From Megamerina dolium (taxonomy: Eukaryota > Arthropoda > Insecta > Diptera > Megamerinidae): 64,000 nucleotides of DNA. The notes under the pieces were generated by a model. It was given only the letters and a program-made list of their open reading frames with translations, ran no database searches and was not told the origin of the DNA. The stretch covers positions 34,954,540 to 35,018,539 of the forward strand of contig OY978527.1 in the NCBI GenBank assembly GCA_963854835.1, given 5' to 3'. Positions within the stretch are counted from its first letter, which is position 1. Every line of letters begins with the position of its first letter. The position numbers and the translations under genes were made by a program. This document shows positions 22,783 through 32,399 of this stretch, piece after piece.

Positions 22783-23045
22783 CTCTGAAGGAATAGCTGC
22801 TACAGAGTATTGATATTGAGGAGTATCTAAAAAAGTTGATTCATCATCGACGCCTAAAAATTGGAGCTGTGTGTATCCACTTATGTAACATTTTATATAT
22901 AGATCTCGACCCACAACCTTATAAAATCCAGCTGGTCCAGGAATTAAAGCCGAATGACCATCATTCGTGCAGTAAGTGCGGTTGATAGACACAAAATAAA
23001 TTGGAAGTGAACACACTGTTTTATCACAATATTCTGTTGAGCACT
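22783..23045 (-). other. Unassigned Cys-rich reading frame, possible exon or gene remnant
   Basis: On the minus strand an uninterrupted 87-codon stretch starts just after CACTCACAG, a plausible splice acceptor, at 23045 and stops at 22780. It contains STEYCDKTVC, SINRTYCTNDGHSALIPGP, GFYKVVGRDLYIKCYISGY and FLDTPQYQYSVAAIPSE. Spaced Cys, an N-glycosylation-like NRT and balanced composition look like real extracellular protein sequence, unlike the AT-driven frames around it. I do not recognise the family. SINE copy D lies immediately on its 5' side, so a longer frame was probably broken there. It could be one exon of a gene with large introns, or a relic. Confidence 0.35.
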
Positions 23046-23047
23046 GT

Positions 23048-23262
23048 GAGTGCCGTAGCTCAGTGATTAGTGCGTTAACCTTCCGATCTGCAGGTCGTGG
23101 GCTCAAACCACGGCTGAAAATCCCCGGCATGAAAATGTTTATAAAAGTGCTCTGTGACAAAAATCTAAAAAAAAAGTAATGTCACAAGAGTTCTACCGTT
23201 TGGAAATGGCTAATATAAGTAAGACCATCTAATTCTGTCCAAAATTTAACACCCATAAGAGT
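23048..23262 (+). mobile_element. tRNA-derived SINE, copy D
   Basis: The head is the clearest on the plus strand: GTGCCGTAGCTCAGTGATTAG (box A inside), CCGATCTGCAGGTCGTG and GGGCTCAAACCACGG (box B). The body reads AGTGCTCTGTGACAAAA, AGTAATGTCACAAGAG, TAATATAAGTAAGACC and TCTGTCCAAAATTTAACACC. It lacks the middle section seen in copies C and G, and stops before the 3' tail. Confidence 0.85.
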
Positions 23263-23499
23263 CATATTTAAAACTATTTATATTTTATTGAGTCTCATTT
23301 TTGGCTCAATGAGCATGTCAATAAGAAAAATTGCAGAGAATCCACGACTTTCATGAGGCACCATTAATTACACAAAAATCCAATGTTTGATGTGCTTTAA
23401 ACGACGGTGAAATCGTTGGTCCTACGGCTGATACCTCTGAGGGCCAATCACAAGTATTACGAGTACTGCGACCAAACGAGATCTTTTGTACCCAACCCG

Positions 23500-24110
23500 T
23501 CTACGACACTAGAATCTCCTCTACCTTTTTAATGATAGATAGAATTGATCTTGTCGAACTTTTGATGATTGAAGCTGGTGTTGGAAAACTCAGCTGAAAG
23601 GGTTTGAGGCAAAGCTTTGCCAAGGGGGGACATTCGCAAAAGATGTGAATCGGGGTTTCATCCTCCTCCAGACAGCGTCTACACTCCGTGTCAGAGGATA
23701 GTCCCATTTTGTGGAGGTGGTATTTTAATCAGTTATGTTCGGAGAGATAGCCGGTTATTAGGCGTAGGTTTGTTCTGTTAAGACTAAAGCTACATCAAAG
23801 CTCCGCTCGCCTGGCGGAGACCTGTCGAATTTGTCCATTGCAGTAGGTATTTGTCGTGATAATGTTTTTTATCAAAGCTTTGGCCGACGCCCAGCTTATA
23901 CTGCAAAAATGTTCTGGACAGAGAGGAAGTAAACTAACTAATGACTAATTTTGAGGAGAACTCCCATGAGGAGAGAGATTTGATGGCAGCTTGGTTGTCT
24001 GAGTAAAAATGACTGCTTCTTTGAGCCCTTTGGCATGTAGGTGACGCGCACAAGTAGTCTAGAAGTAGAAGTTACCCTTGGTAGAGCCATATTGCCAAGG
24101 GAAGCCTAGC
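23500..24110 (-). mobile_element. RNase H-type LINE 3' fragment
   Basis: On the minus strand, near 24005-23950, DNQAAIKSLSSWEFSS matches the middle of RNase H (the D-QAAIK block). Near 23790-23730 follows NRTNLRLITGYLSEHN, then LKYHLHKMGLSSD, then the Cys tail ECRRCLEEDETPIHIFCECPPLA near 23690-23610 (written here as one block of the C-x2-C-H-C type). The tail frame is open to a stop at 23501. Sequence up to about 24340 may belong to the same copy but is too decayed to call. Confidence 0.8.
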
Positions 24111-24344
24111 ATAAAGTAGAAGGGCTGCAGGTATTCTGAGTTCGCATATTAATTACCGTGCACCCCCACGGCCATGCATCTATCAGCAGATGCTGTTCCA
24201 CCTTAGATTTGGGTTTTTGACTATGGTAGCCGCGGGATTGTCACACCCGTGGAGTTACGTGAAGTAATTGTCTATGCAAACAAACCAGAAATTGTGGACT
24301 CCTTGGGAGACAACTTTGCTTTGCTTTCGCCATGTACGCAATGG

Positions 24345-27305
24345 CCACATGCCCGACATTATATTCATCCAATAATGGCATAAAATTATATCTCCAATAA
24401 AGTCAAGTTTTAGTTTTAAATTATTTAGAAGAATAAGAAGAAGAAATTATTTAAATTTGTGTCCAGTATGGACACTATGGTATGGTATGGAACTATGAGA
24501 GCACCAAAGACAAATCTCTGATAGCCGATTAAAATTACGTAAGATCACATAAGACCACAGCGTTGACATTTTTCTTCTTTTTCTACACAATTTATCATAA
24601 ACGCAACTTTTTCAAGTTGCTGTTAATACCGTTGTTTTTATTGATTTAATATCAAGTACTATAATGTATTCCTCTACTGCTCGGTTTTATTTTTGACTTT
24701 GCAGCTGTTCACACAATTTTGTGTAGTATGACTATAATTTTTAAAGTTGCAGCACCAACAGCAACAACAAATATATAACGATTTTTAAAATATAAATAAG
24801 TAAGTGTACTTAGACTCTTATTTATTTTACAAATAATTCTATGATGAAATTAATAACAATTATGAAGATATACAGCAGCATTCTGCACATCTTCTATTCA
24901 TTTTGGTCAGATGTCAGTAAACACTTGAAGGAAGCTCCGAAGATATATATAGGCAAATGAAAATGTATATATTTTCGATCAGCGTTGACTAAATATTGGA
25001 TATAACGAGCGCCCATTATTACCTATATTTCCACTCAGGGGAGAAATTGAATTGAAAACCTTAGAAGTAAGTCTTATTTTTACTAACTGATAGACGTTTC
25101 GGAAGACAATCTTGATATAAAAATAGTGTCTTATTTATAGAGTATGGCTCTGGATTCTCTGGCACTACCCTACCTAACGAAGGAGGTGTGCTAGAAGCAG
25201 GTGTGAGGGTCAGAAGAAGCCTTCGAAGCAGGTACAGACTTTAAGGCTTCACTTTGATCTTCACTACCGCCTTCAGCATACGAGAGAATCTCGGTTTCTC
25301 GATTAGCAGAAATATATAGTCGCTAGCAGTAACTGTTTAGCGAGCAGTAGAGAACGATCAGCAATAATTAATTGAATTTTTCATGATTTTCGGTATTAGT
25401 GAGCAAACAATTAAAATAAATTCTTCTTCATTGCGGTTATTATTTCAATTTATAATCCAGAAGCTTTAAAGACCCTTAATTTTATTGTACTTACACATTA
25501 CAAAAATATTAATTTGAACGAAAAATAATAATTCATTGAAATCATGTCAGGAAGTGAAACTGTGAGAGTTCGATACGTATGATACTACATTTAAATGTGA
25601 ATTTCATTCATATTTATAATAATTCAATAATAAAAAAATGATAAATAAATTTTCATATGCCTACAATGATTATTTAATGGCCATTATGTTTTTTCTTTTT
25701 TTTTTTTTTTTGGTTTTTGTTTGGTGCAAAACTTTTTCAAAATACCAAATTTTTATGAGAATGTTTCACTTTGTGTTCTACTCGACTTTTTCTTCTTATT
25801 TTTTTTTTGCTCCTTCTCCAAGTCATAAATTTATGCCAACATCGTTGTTTGGCCATTGCTACTATAATGCCAATAACTTTTAAAATACAATAAAAATGTT
25901 TGCTTTTTTTCGCGTTTGTATTTGATTTACAACAAAACGAAAGAAAAAAAAAAAAGAAGGTTGTTACATACAGACACACAACTCAGCAATAGTGACAGCA
26001 ACAGTAATAAAAAAAAGAAAAACATATATATACCTATACATATTCCGTTATACATATCTACATATTGTGTTGAATAACAGAAGTTCAACGCAGAAAATCG
26101 AATTGTCAAAATCGGTAAAATTTATTAGTGTTAACAGGATATCGAACATGCCAGCGAAGAGCTTCGTGTTGGTGGCAGAGGCGTTATATATGTTATATGT
26201 ACACGAGTTGGTGTAACTATGTAGTTGGTGAGGAGTATAACAAAAAAATTTGAAACAGAAAAGATAAAAAGAAAAAATCGAAAATAAAAATTACAGCAAC
26301 AGCAGCAGAATCTGTCACTTGTATAGCACTGATGCTCTCTGGAGGCTACAACGGTTTTTCGTTCCGTATATGTAGGTATGTGTTATATATAACACGTGCC
26401 ACATACTATTTTACATTAAACACAGTTATTCAACATGTTTGAAAATTCAAGAACACACAAACATATGTAGGATATGTGTATAAATTGTGTGAACAAGCAC
26501 TGTTTGTATATGTTAAAACATGGCCGCCTAAGATGAGAATATCTGTACATACACATATGCCAAAAGCATTAACAGGAAACACAATCGAAGCAACTGCAGC
26601 ATTGATATCCCACTCAAGTTCCTCAGCTCGAGTTTGTTTTCAGAAATCCATGCCGCACCACGGATCTTTACACGCATTCGAAAAAATATATAACTTCTTC
26701 GCTCCCTTTTGGCGCTCTCTCTCTCTCTCTCTCTCTTTTTATATCATATCCCTCTTTCTAACGCTACCAAAAGTTTAACGTTTGAATTATTATTGCTGTT
26801 ATTCATTGCTACGTGTTGCATTTTATCTTAAAATAATTGTTGTTATGTATTTGTTTTTCTTTAAATTGTGGCAAGCTGATTCTTTTATTTAGATTTTCTG
26901 TTTTTTGTTGCGTAAGTTGGAAATTCGCCTGTATACTGCACAAACTTACATGACGCATTGGATTGATAGCTGAACCAGTATCGCTTCAATGTATTCAATG
27001 TGAGAACAGTAAAATTTTTGTTGAATTTTAATTATGTGCTGCTAATTTTGTTTTTAACCATAACTTTTGATCAGACCATGCAATTTTGACCGTTGTAGAG
27101 TTAATTCCAAAAGCATTAATGTAATGTAAGTTAATGTAATACTGAATTTTCCAATAACAAAAATGAATTTCTTCACGTATTATGTCGTTTGTTGTGCCTC
27201 TACCATTTGCCTTGGGCTTATCAATAAGACACACAATTTTTCAGTTATTCGTGTTATTAAATTTTCTTTATGCTCGATGCTTCTTATTTGCCTTTATTAT
27301 ACAAT
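24345..27305. other. Intergenic, with scattered repeat scraps
   Basis: No gene is seen. 24880-25020 shares a block (TTTTGGTCAGATGTCAGTAAACACTTGAAGGAAGCTCCG in pieces) with 27310-27386 and 50555-50600. 25140-25480 has an LTR-like look but is not convincing. There are poly-T/poly-A tracts at 25700 and 25945 and a CT run at 26713-26736. Frames in this region follow the low-complexity tracts. Confidence 0.55.
24880..25020 (+). repeat. Dispersed noncoding repeat (CACTTGAAGGAAGCTCCG family)
   Basis: It shares ordered blocks with 27310-27386 (ATTCATTTTGATCAGATGT, CACTTGAAAGAAGCTCCG) and with 50555-50600 (CACTTGAAGGAAACTCCGAAG). Class unknown; it may be the untranslated end of a larger transposon. 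Confidence 0.5.
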
Positions 27306-27309
27306 GCAG

Positions 27310-27386
27310 GATTGCATGTATATTCATTTTGATCAGATGTTTATAACCACTTGAAAGAAGCTCCGACAAAATAGAAAAGTATATCT
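27310..27386 (+). repeat. Dispersed noncoding repeat, second copy
   Basis: It matches 24880-25020 over TTGATCAGATG through AAGCTCCGA. It is directly joined to the RTE fragment that begins at 27387. Confidence 0.5.
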
Positions 27387-27616
27387 ATTCTAGTCAAGCG
27401 AATCAAAATCCAGCGGCTGCGCTAGCTGGGTCATGTCGTATTTAATTTGGCATTCGCTGGAGGACTAAGAAGAAGAGGAAGATCAAGCCTCCGTTGGAAG
27501 GACCAAATGTTGGGTAACTTGGCAGCGCTTGGAATATCCAATTGGCGCCAGCAAGCGAGAACAGAGAAGACTGGCTCATCGCTCATCGGTTCTTATGGCC
27601 ACATAAGAAGAAGAAG
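27387..27616 (+). mobile_element. RTE-like LINE 3' end, copy 3
   Basis: It begins at VKRIKIQRLR, with a stop where RWLGHV should continue, then GGLRRRGRSSLRWKDQ, then NLAALGISNWRQQA. It closes with GGTTCTTATGGCCACATAAG, the same 3' terminus as the 39.6-kb copy, followed by AAG-rich text. The codons between HV and AGG are deleted. It is the last 230 bp of an element, as expected of a strongly 5'-truncated LINE insertion. Confidence 0.9.
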
Positions 27617-27689
27617 AATATCTCTTTTTTTGATCAACATTGTAAATTGCCGATTTAAGGATGTCCGTCCATACGTACGTCCGCCTTTT

Positions 27690-28320
27690 TGTTAACTGGT
27701 TGGTTGGTTGGGCGAATTCTTCACCAGCAAAACCATTCGCCGTAGACAGTAACAGGGGGTAATAACTTATTACCAGGTCCGCACCAAGTTCGCGGAGGTT
27801 TGGGCGAGTCACACTCGATGTGTATTGCGTGGCGTTGTCCCGATGGAACCCAATTCCCCTTCTATTGACCAATGATGGCCGTTTCTTGGCGGTTGCTTCT
27901 CTCAGACAAACCGTGGAGGAGTTTACCTTCAGCTCATAGTAGATGATTTCTTACCATCTAACCCCTTTCTGATCGGCTATCCTGCTTTCGCCACCGTTCG
28001 CTCTCCGCGAAAAGATAACGCCAGTTTTCACTTGACGTTGTTGTAACATAAGTGAACCACTTTTCATCACCATTTGGTTTAGAAATAGGTCAATTTTGTT
28101 ACGATACATCAGCTATTTGGTCCTTGGGTTTTTTTTGCGTTAACTCCTGTGAGGCTTTCTTTAGTATCCAGCTTTATTCAAGTGCTTCCCAAGTGTTTTT
28201 GTGCAATGAGCAATCGAAGCAATACTTACATGATGGTCGGACTAGACGATTTCCATGATATTATCGACATTTTCGACAACGCTACTGCTTTTCTTGAATG
28301 GCATTTGAATTTTTAGTGAA
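27690..28320 (-). mobile_element. Old mariner remnant
   Basis: Minus-strand pieces in order: VVENVDNIMEIV-SDHHVS near 28260, LNKAGY near 28170, a DEKWFTYV-like block near 28060 (first catalytic Asp region of VTGDEKW), and GIGFHRDNATQYTSSVTRPNLRELGADLV in short blocks near 27860-27780, matching HHDNARPHTS-VTRQKLRELG with the second catalytic Asp kept. The third catalytic region is unrecognisable. Frameshifts are frequent. It is older than the mariner next to it. Confidence 0.8.
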
Positions 28321-28361
28321 CAGAGGTTATGTTCTTTCGGAATATCAAGAAAAGGACGTTA

Positions 28362-28388
28362 CGAGGGCGGTCCCAGAAATACCCGACC
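28362..28388 (+). repeat. Left terminal inverted repeat of the outer mariner
   Basis: It pairs with 30034-30061 with about 4 mismatches in 27 bases. TA at 28360-28361 fits the usual mariner target site; the matching right-hand TA has mutated. Confidence 0.85.
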
Positions 28389-28537
28389 TGATATATGGAT
28401 GGCGGCATTTTGAAAAAAATTACTGTGGTGAAAAGTGGCAACCATATAAAATATATGTTTTAAGTTTCAAGGCGTCACGTTGCTTAGTCGTTTTTTTGGA
28501 GCCATCGAAAGTTAACGACCTCAGTGAATTTGTAAAC

Positions 28538-28726
28538 ATGGAAAAAATTGGTCACCGTTATGTAATTCAATATTTTCATTTGAAAGTACTACTCATACTA
28601 ATAGTAGTACTAATACTCCCCCAGAGTATTTCTACTCTTGGGGAGTCTGGTCCTTCGTTTACGACCATAAAATATTGCGTGGCAGAGTTTAAACGAAGTC
28701 TAATGAGCTGCCAAGACGAACAGTAA
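28538..28726 (+). pseudogene. Mariner transposase N-terminal fragment
   Basis: The frame starts at a Met (28538) that fits the family's usual start and runs about 60 codons to the insertion point of the nested element. It covers the helix-turn-helix region (FTTIKYCVAEFKR) that binds the terminal repeats. Residues after HLK are replaced by a Leu/Ile/Val-rich stretch where the family has polar sequence, which suggests a local frameshift pair. The DD34D catalytic part is missing, so there is no activity. Confidence 0.85.
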
Positions 28727-28756
28727 AGGGTTATCCATTTTTCGGTTCCAAAAGTA
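28726..28756 (+). repeat. Terminal inverted repeat of the DD41D element, left
   Basis: It pairs with 29887-29917 with about 3 mismatches in 31. The outer 15 bases are identical. Confidence 0.92.
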
Positions 28757-28839
28757 AACGTAAATAAAACACATATAAAACATTTTTTATCATGATATTT
28801 CTTTTTTATTATAAAGTTTGAATGTTGACATTATGTGTG

Positions 28840-29840
28840 AAATACTACATCATTTAAATGACCACCACGCGAATTGTTGCAAGCATCGATTCTTTTGAGG
28901 TAATTTTCGACCACTTTTTGACACATATTGGGCGGTATCTCAGCCATAACGTGACGAATGTTGGTTTTTAGGTGCTCAAGAGTTAAAGGTTTATCTGCAT
29001 AAACACGGTCTTTCGCGTAGCCCCACAAAAAAAAAGTCAAGCGGTGTCAAATCGCATGATCTTGGTGGCCACTTGGTATCGCCACGACGAGAAATTACGC
29101 GGCCAGAAAATTTCTCTTGCAATAAAGCCATATTCGCTCGAGTTGTGTGACATGTGGCACCGTCTTGTTGAAACCACATATTCTCTAAGTCGTATTCTTC
29201 AATAGCAGGCAAAAAAAAGTCGGTTATCATATGACCATAACGCTCCGAATTGACGGTGACAGTCGTTCCATCGTCGTTTTCGAAGAAGTAAGGTCCAATC
29301 ACACCTCCGGACCAAAGAGCGCACCAAGCAGTGACTTTTTGTGGATGTAGTGGCCTCTCTTCAATTACTTGAGGATTCTCAGAACCCTAAATACGACAAT
29401 TTTGTTTGTTAACATACCCACCGAGTGAGAAATGTGCTTTGTCGCTGAAGAAAATTTTGTTCGAAAAATCGCCGTCCACCGCCTGTTGTTCAAGCACCCA
29501 TTCGACGTATCTACGACGTTGTGTATGGTCAGCTGGCTTCAGTTGTTGTGTGAGCTGACGAGGAATCGACACATTCGGGTCTTCGGCAACACTTTCACTT
29601 ACAGCAGCGATATTTTCGGTGGTACGAGCGAAACGATGATGCACAGGCCTTACAATATCTGTAACCGATCCAGTCTCTTCATATTCCTTCACAATTTTGC
29701 CAATTGCTTGCGTAGTTGGACGATTATGTAAACCATAATCTCCTCTTAAAGCACGATATGTGGCTGTGGCAGAATCACCATTTTTGTAGTAGGTTTTTAC
29801 AATTTTAGTGCGTTTTAGACTTTGAACTGAAAAAGAAAGA
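28840..29840 (-). pseudogene. DD41D transposase, broken by one stop, one frameshift and one deletion
   Basis: The N-terminal DNA-binding part reads KIVKTYYKNGDSATATYRAL and EYEETGSVTDI. Compared with what I know of the family, about 30 residues seem missing in frame between NVSIPR and LTQQLKPADH. The first catalytic Asp is in FFSDKAHFS, where the usual Glu after Asp is Lys. A TAG at 29387-29389 sits where family members have Trp (NCRI-stop-GSENPQ). The second Asp is in WFQQDGATCHT and the third in LTPLDFF. An A-run at 29027-29035 with one extra base shifts frame, after which LWGYAKDRVYADKPLTLEHL continues to the end. All three catalytic Asp codons remain, but the protein cannot be made. Confidence 0.9.
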
Positions 29841-29886
29841 AATTGTTTTAACAACTCAGTTTGACAGATGTCGAATTCTAGCCCTA

Positions 29887-29917
29887 TACTTTTGAAACCG
29901 CGAAATGGATAACCCTT
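29887..29917 (-). repeat. Terminal inverted repeat of the DD41D element, right
   Basis: Partner of 28726-28756. It is followed by TA (29918-29919) and then by the outer mariner's C-terminal codons. Confidence 0.92.
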
Positions 29918-30033
29918 TATTATAAACAGAGTATCAAAGCTATAGAACATCACTGGAAAAAGTGTATAGTGCTAGAAGGAGATTATGTTGAGAAATAAAG
30001 AAAATTTTTTCCAAATTTGTTGTTTTCTTTGTT

Positions 30034-30061
30034 AGGTCGGGTAGCTCTGGGACCGACCTCG
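30034..30061 (-). repeat. Right terminal inverted repeat of the outer mariner
   Basis: Partner of 28362-28388. It lies about 40 bp after the transposase stop codon. Confidence 0.85.
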
Positions 30062-31105
30062 AATGTTTAAAAGAAATTATTTTTGTGTGGTTTCGAATTT
30101 CAAACCGTGGGGTGATAGATAACTACATATTGATCATTTGTTGAATTCTTAGACAAAATATTAAGTTCTTAAATAGTTTATCATATTTGCCGTGACTTTA
30201 GTGAATAGTTTTAAAATGATTAATTTGTACTTCTCCCTCCATACAAGCGCACTACTTTTAAGAAGGTGTTCATTCACAAATAGACCTTTAAAGCTTTTGG
30301 CACTATCTATTTCCATGACTGTATCAAGTAGAAAAGAAAATAAGTTCATCATTAAATTTCAAGGATTTTTCAAATATTAATTACTATGTAGAATATGGCT
30401 GCTATGGAGTGTAGTTTAATTTACACTTGCCAGGCTGTTACTTATAGTACGTTTAAAGCAAAACTGCACACTGTTATGCGCTAACATTTCATAGTAGTAC
30501 AAGTAGTACATAAGATTTAGCAATAAATTTGAAATGTTTATTCTTGCCATCTTTAGTTTCGTTATTCTTATCTTTCGTTCTTCTCTACTGTTTTTCATTT
30601 TTTGTTTCATTTGAAGATATCGTAATGAATATAATGAAAACTTACCACTCACACCACTCTCTTTCTCATTCTGTCTTACTACACAACCATACAACTACAT
30701 ACATACTATCAAGTGTACAATATACGCTCAAATCCAAATTGCAATTTTATCTTGATTAAGTGTTTCTTATTACTTCCTTGTTCTTGTTTATATTGCGTAC
30801 TAAATGTTGCAACTTGCTTGCAACATCATCTTACCAACTTGAAGTTTGTAGTGTTTTCAGCTGGTTTCTGTGTCATTTTTCTTACATTTTTATATTGTTG
30901 AAATTGTTATTTTGGTTGAAATTTCTACTAAGAAGGCAGCTATGCAATAGTTGGTACATTAACAACGACAAAAACAATAACATGAAACAGGAATGCATTT
31001 CTCATGGAAACTTATCGATCTCTTGTGTGCAAGCAATGCTGGAATTCTGCTGTTATTGTGCTTTTTTGTTTTTCTAAATTTTCTTTTTTCTTTTTATACT
31101 TTCCT
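30062..31105. other. Intergenic, nothing recognised
   Basis: AT-rich sequence. Frames up to 105 codons are Phe/Leu/Cys-rich translations of T-rich DNA, overlapping on both strands, with no motif. Confidence 0.6.
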
Positions 31106-31109
31106 TTTT

Positions 31110-31340
31110 ATACCCTACTTCCAAAAAGTCATGGGTATATTGAGATCGGTTTTCTTTTTGTAACACCCATAATTTGAGGTGACAGCTATGGAAAAGGGTA
31201 TTTATTATTGATCAAAATCACGATCTATGACGACTTACCGTTGAGTAATTCGTCGATTTAACCATGTATGCTGTCTGTTTGTATTTCTGTGTGTCTACTT
31301 ATCTATAACTGATGAAAATCGTGCTTGATGACTCTCAAAC
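31110..31340 (+). repeat. Dispersed transposon-UTR-like repeat
   Basis: TATACCCTACTTCCAAAAAG, TCATGGGTATATTGAGATCGG, GTAACACCCATAATTTG, GATTTAACCATGTATGCTGTCTG and CTGATGAAAATCGTG follow the pattern of a noncoding repeat widespread in fly genomes (TATACCC, then GTCGATTTAGCCATGTC). It directly precedes RTE copy 4. Part of 50600-50760 (AACCGTCCATCTAACTGTC, AAATGAAATTTGGCATGAG) has the same style. Confidence 0.5.
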
Positions 31341-31344
31341 CAGG

Positions 31345-32395
31345 GTGGACAAGGTACCTACGATCCAACTGTCGGAAATTTTAGCTACCGGCAGAGCACC
31401 TCTAATAACTCGGTGAGGCTGATCGACTTTGCCCCGCACAAAAACATAGTAGTTAGTAGTACCAGATTCCAAGTTCTCGATATCCATGTCGAGAAGTGAT
31501 GGAAGTGAAATCGATTCATAATACCAAGATCGACTCTGATCACAATTTTATTGCAGCTCAGTACCATGGAACATAGTAATTAGTAGTACCAGATTCCAAC
31601 ATTTCGACATCCATGTCGAGAAGTGATGGAAGTGAAATCGATTCGTGGTACCAAGATCGACTCGGATCACTAATTTATTGCAGATCAGGTGTGAACACGT
31701 TTATGTGTCGCAAACATCAAACGAAGTCTGGCACAGAGAAAGCTTGAGCTCTGAAAGTTATGATCACAAGAAGCAGCCAATGTATTTGCGACTCGACTAT
31801 TAGATCTGCTTATGCTACGTTTGATGATACATGCGTACGGTGGACACATATATCCCACGCCATGACTACTGCTGCCAAAGAAGTAATCGGTTATTACCGG
31901 CTACTAAGGAATGAGTGGCATGATTAGGGATGTCACAACGCTATCGCCGAAAAAAACCGTAGCCTACAAAAAAATGCTACAAGAAGGTGCTGCACGAGCT
32001 CAAAATTCTTTGAGAAGATTAAGAGTCTCAGTAGAGCCTGATATCCCAGAACCTCTTCTGTCGCAACGAAAGCGGGAATCTGATTACAGATCTCAGAGTG
32101 TACTGAGTTTATGGTGGGAACTCTTCTCCAAGTTTGAATATATGGTGTCGACATTCCACTATCCTGCCATATCGAGGTCCGAAAATCCATATAAAACTGA
32201 GAGTCAATAAAACTGAAAATGTACATGGCCTGCCAACCGTGTTGTTTAACACCGGAGTCTATGAACGGTTCACCTGCATGCATCATCTCATATGCAGAAT
32301 GTGGTTGAGAGAAATTCCCGATAATTGTATGTGAAAGATTTGCCCCTATGGTCAGCGACCTGATTGGATCTTATCAGTGTAGTTTTAGATTTTAT
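31345..32395 (+). mobile_element. RTE-like LINE, copy 4 (endonuclease to early RT), with internal tandem duplication
   Basis: It starts at the DNA equivalent of ARVGKEGTFGP-TVGKFS (AGGGTGGACAAGGTACCTAC) and follows the 39.6-kb copy through the endonuclease SDH region, the WTHISHAMTTAAKEVIGYYR region near 31840-31900 and NEWHD, with the basic linker partly deleted. It then reaches VLSLWWELFSK near 32100, ITCMHHLICRMW near 32280 and LIGSYQCSFR near 32350. The segment 31445-31565 is duplicated in tandem at 31567-31690. It is 3'-truncated before motif A and full of stops. Confidence 0.85.
31445..31690 (+). repeat. Tandem duplication of about 122 bp inside RTE copy 4
   Basis: Both halves run from AACATAGTA-TTAGTAGTACC through ATCCATGTCGAGAAGTGATG and GAAGTGAAATCGATTC to TTATTGCAG-TCAG. 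They differ at roughly a dozen positions, so the duplication is old or the halves came from different templates. The second half is closer to the 39.6-kb copy at several sites (CGTGGTACCAAG). Confidence 0.85.
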
Positions 32396-32399
32396 AGAC

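Larger units (their letters stand above)
28726..29917 (-). mobile_element. DD41D (rosa-like) Tc1/mariner element nested in the mariner
   Basis: It is 1192 bp with about 31-bp terminal inverted repeats: AAGGGTTATCCATTT then TTCGGTTCCAAAAGTA on the left, and AAGGGTTATCCATTT then CGCGGTTTCAAAAGTA read inward from the right. It is flanked by TA on both sides (28724-28725 and 29918-29919), a target-site duplication. The transposase is on the minus strand. The spacing between the second and third catalytic Asp is 41 residues (QQDGAT to TPLDFF), which defines the DD41D group first described from a Ceratitis fruit fly. Few lesions suggest that this is the youngest DNA transposon in the window. Confidence 0.93.
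28362..30061 (+). mobile_element. Mariner element, internally deleted and split by a nested DD41D element
   Basis: The terminal inverted repeats are visible: left 28362-28388 starts CGAGGGCGGTCCCAGAAATA, and the reverse complement of the right end 30034-30061 starts CGAGGTCGGTCCCAGAGCTA, both continuing CCCGACC. TA precedes the left end. Inside, on the plus strand, the transposase N-terminus survives (MEKIGHRYVIQYFHLK, then LGESGPSFTTIKYCVAEFKR, then SCQDE). After the nested element the last two dozen codons survive (SIKAIEHHWKKCIVLEGDY, VEK, stop at about 29995). The catalytic core is gone. Without the insert the element is only about 510 bp, so the deletion may have come before or with the nesting. 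Confidence 0.9.

Noticed and set aside
23050..23115. A genuine tRNA gene
   Set aside because: The tRNA-like segment has boxes A and B but is followed by a shared body in several copies and does not close a proper acceptor stem, so it is a SINE head. The same holds at 61004-61067 and 55530-55582.
25140..25480. LTR-like segment
   Set aside because: It has a few LTR-like motifs but no clear TG/CA ends, TATA/poly-A order or partner; too weak to list as an LTR.
31933..32286. 117-codon minus-strand frame
   Set aside because: It is antisense to RTE copy 4, and the same strand of the 39.6-kb copy shows a shadow frame too.
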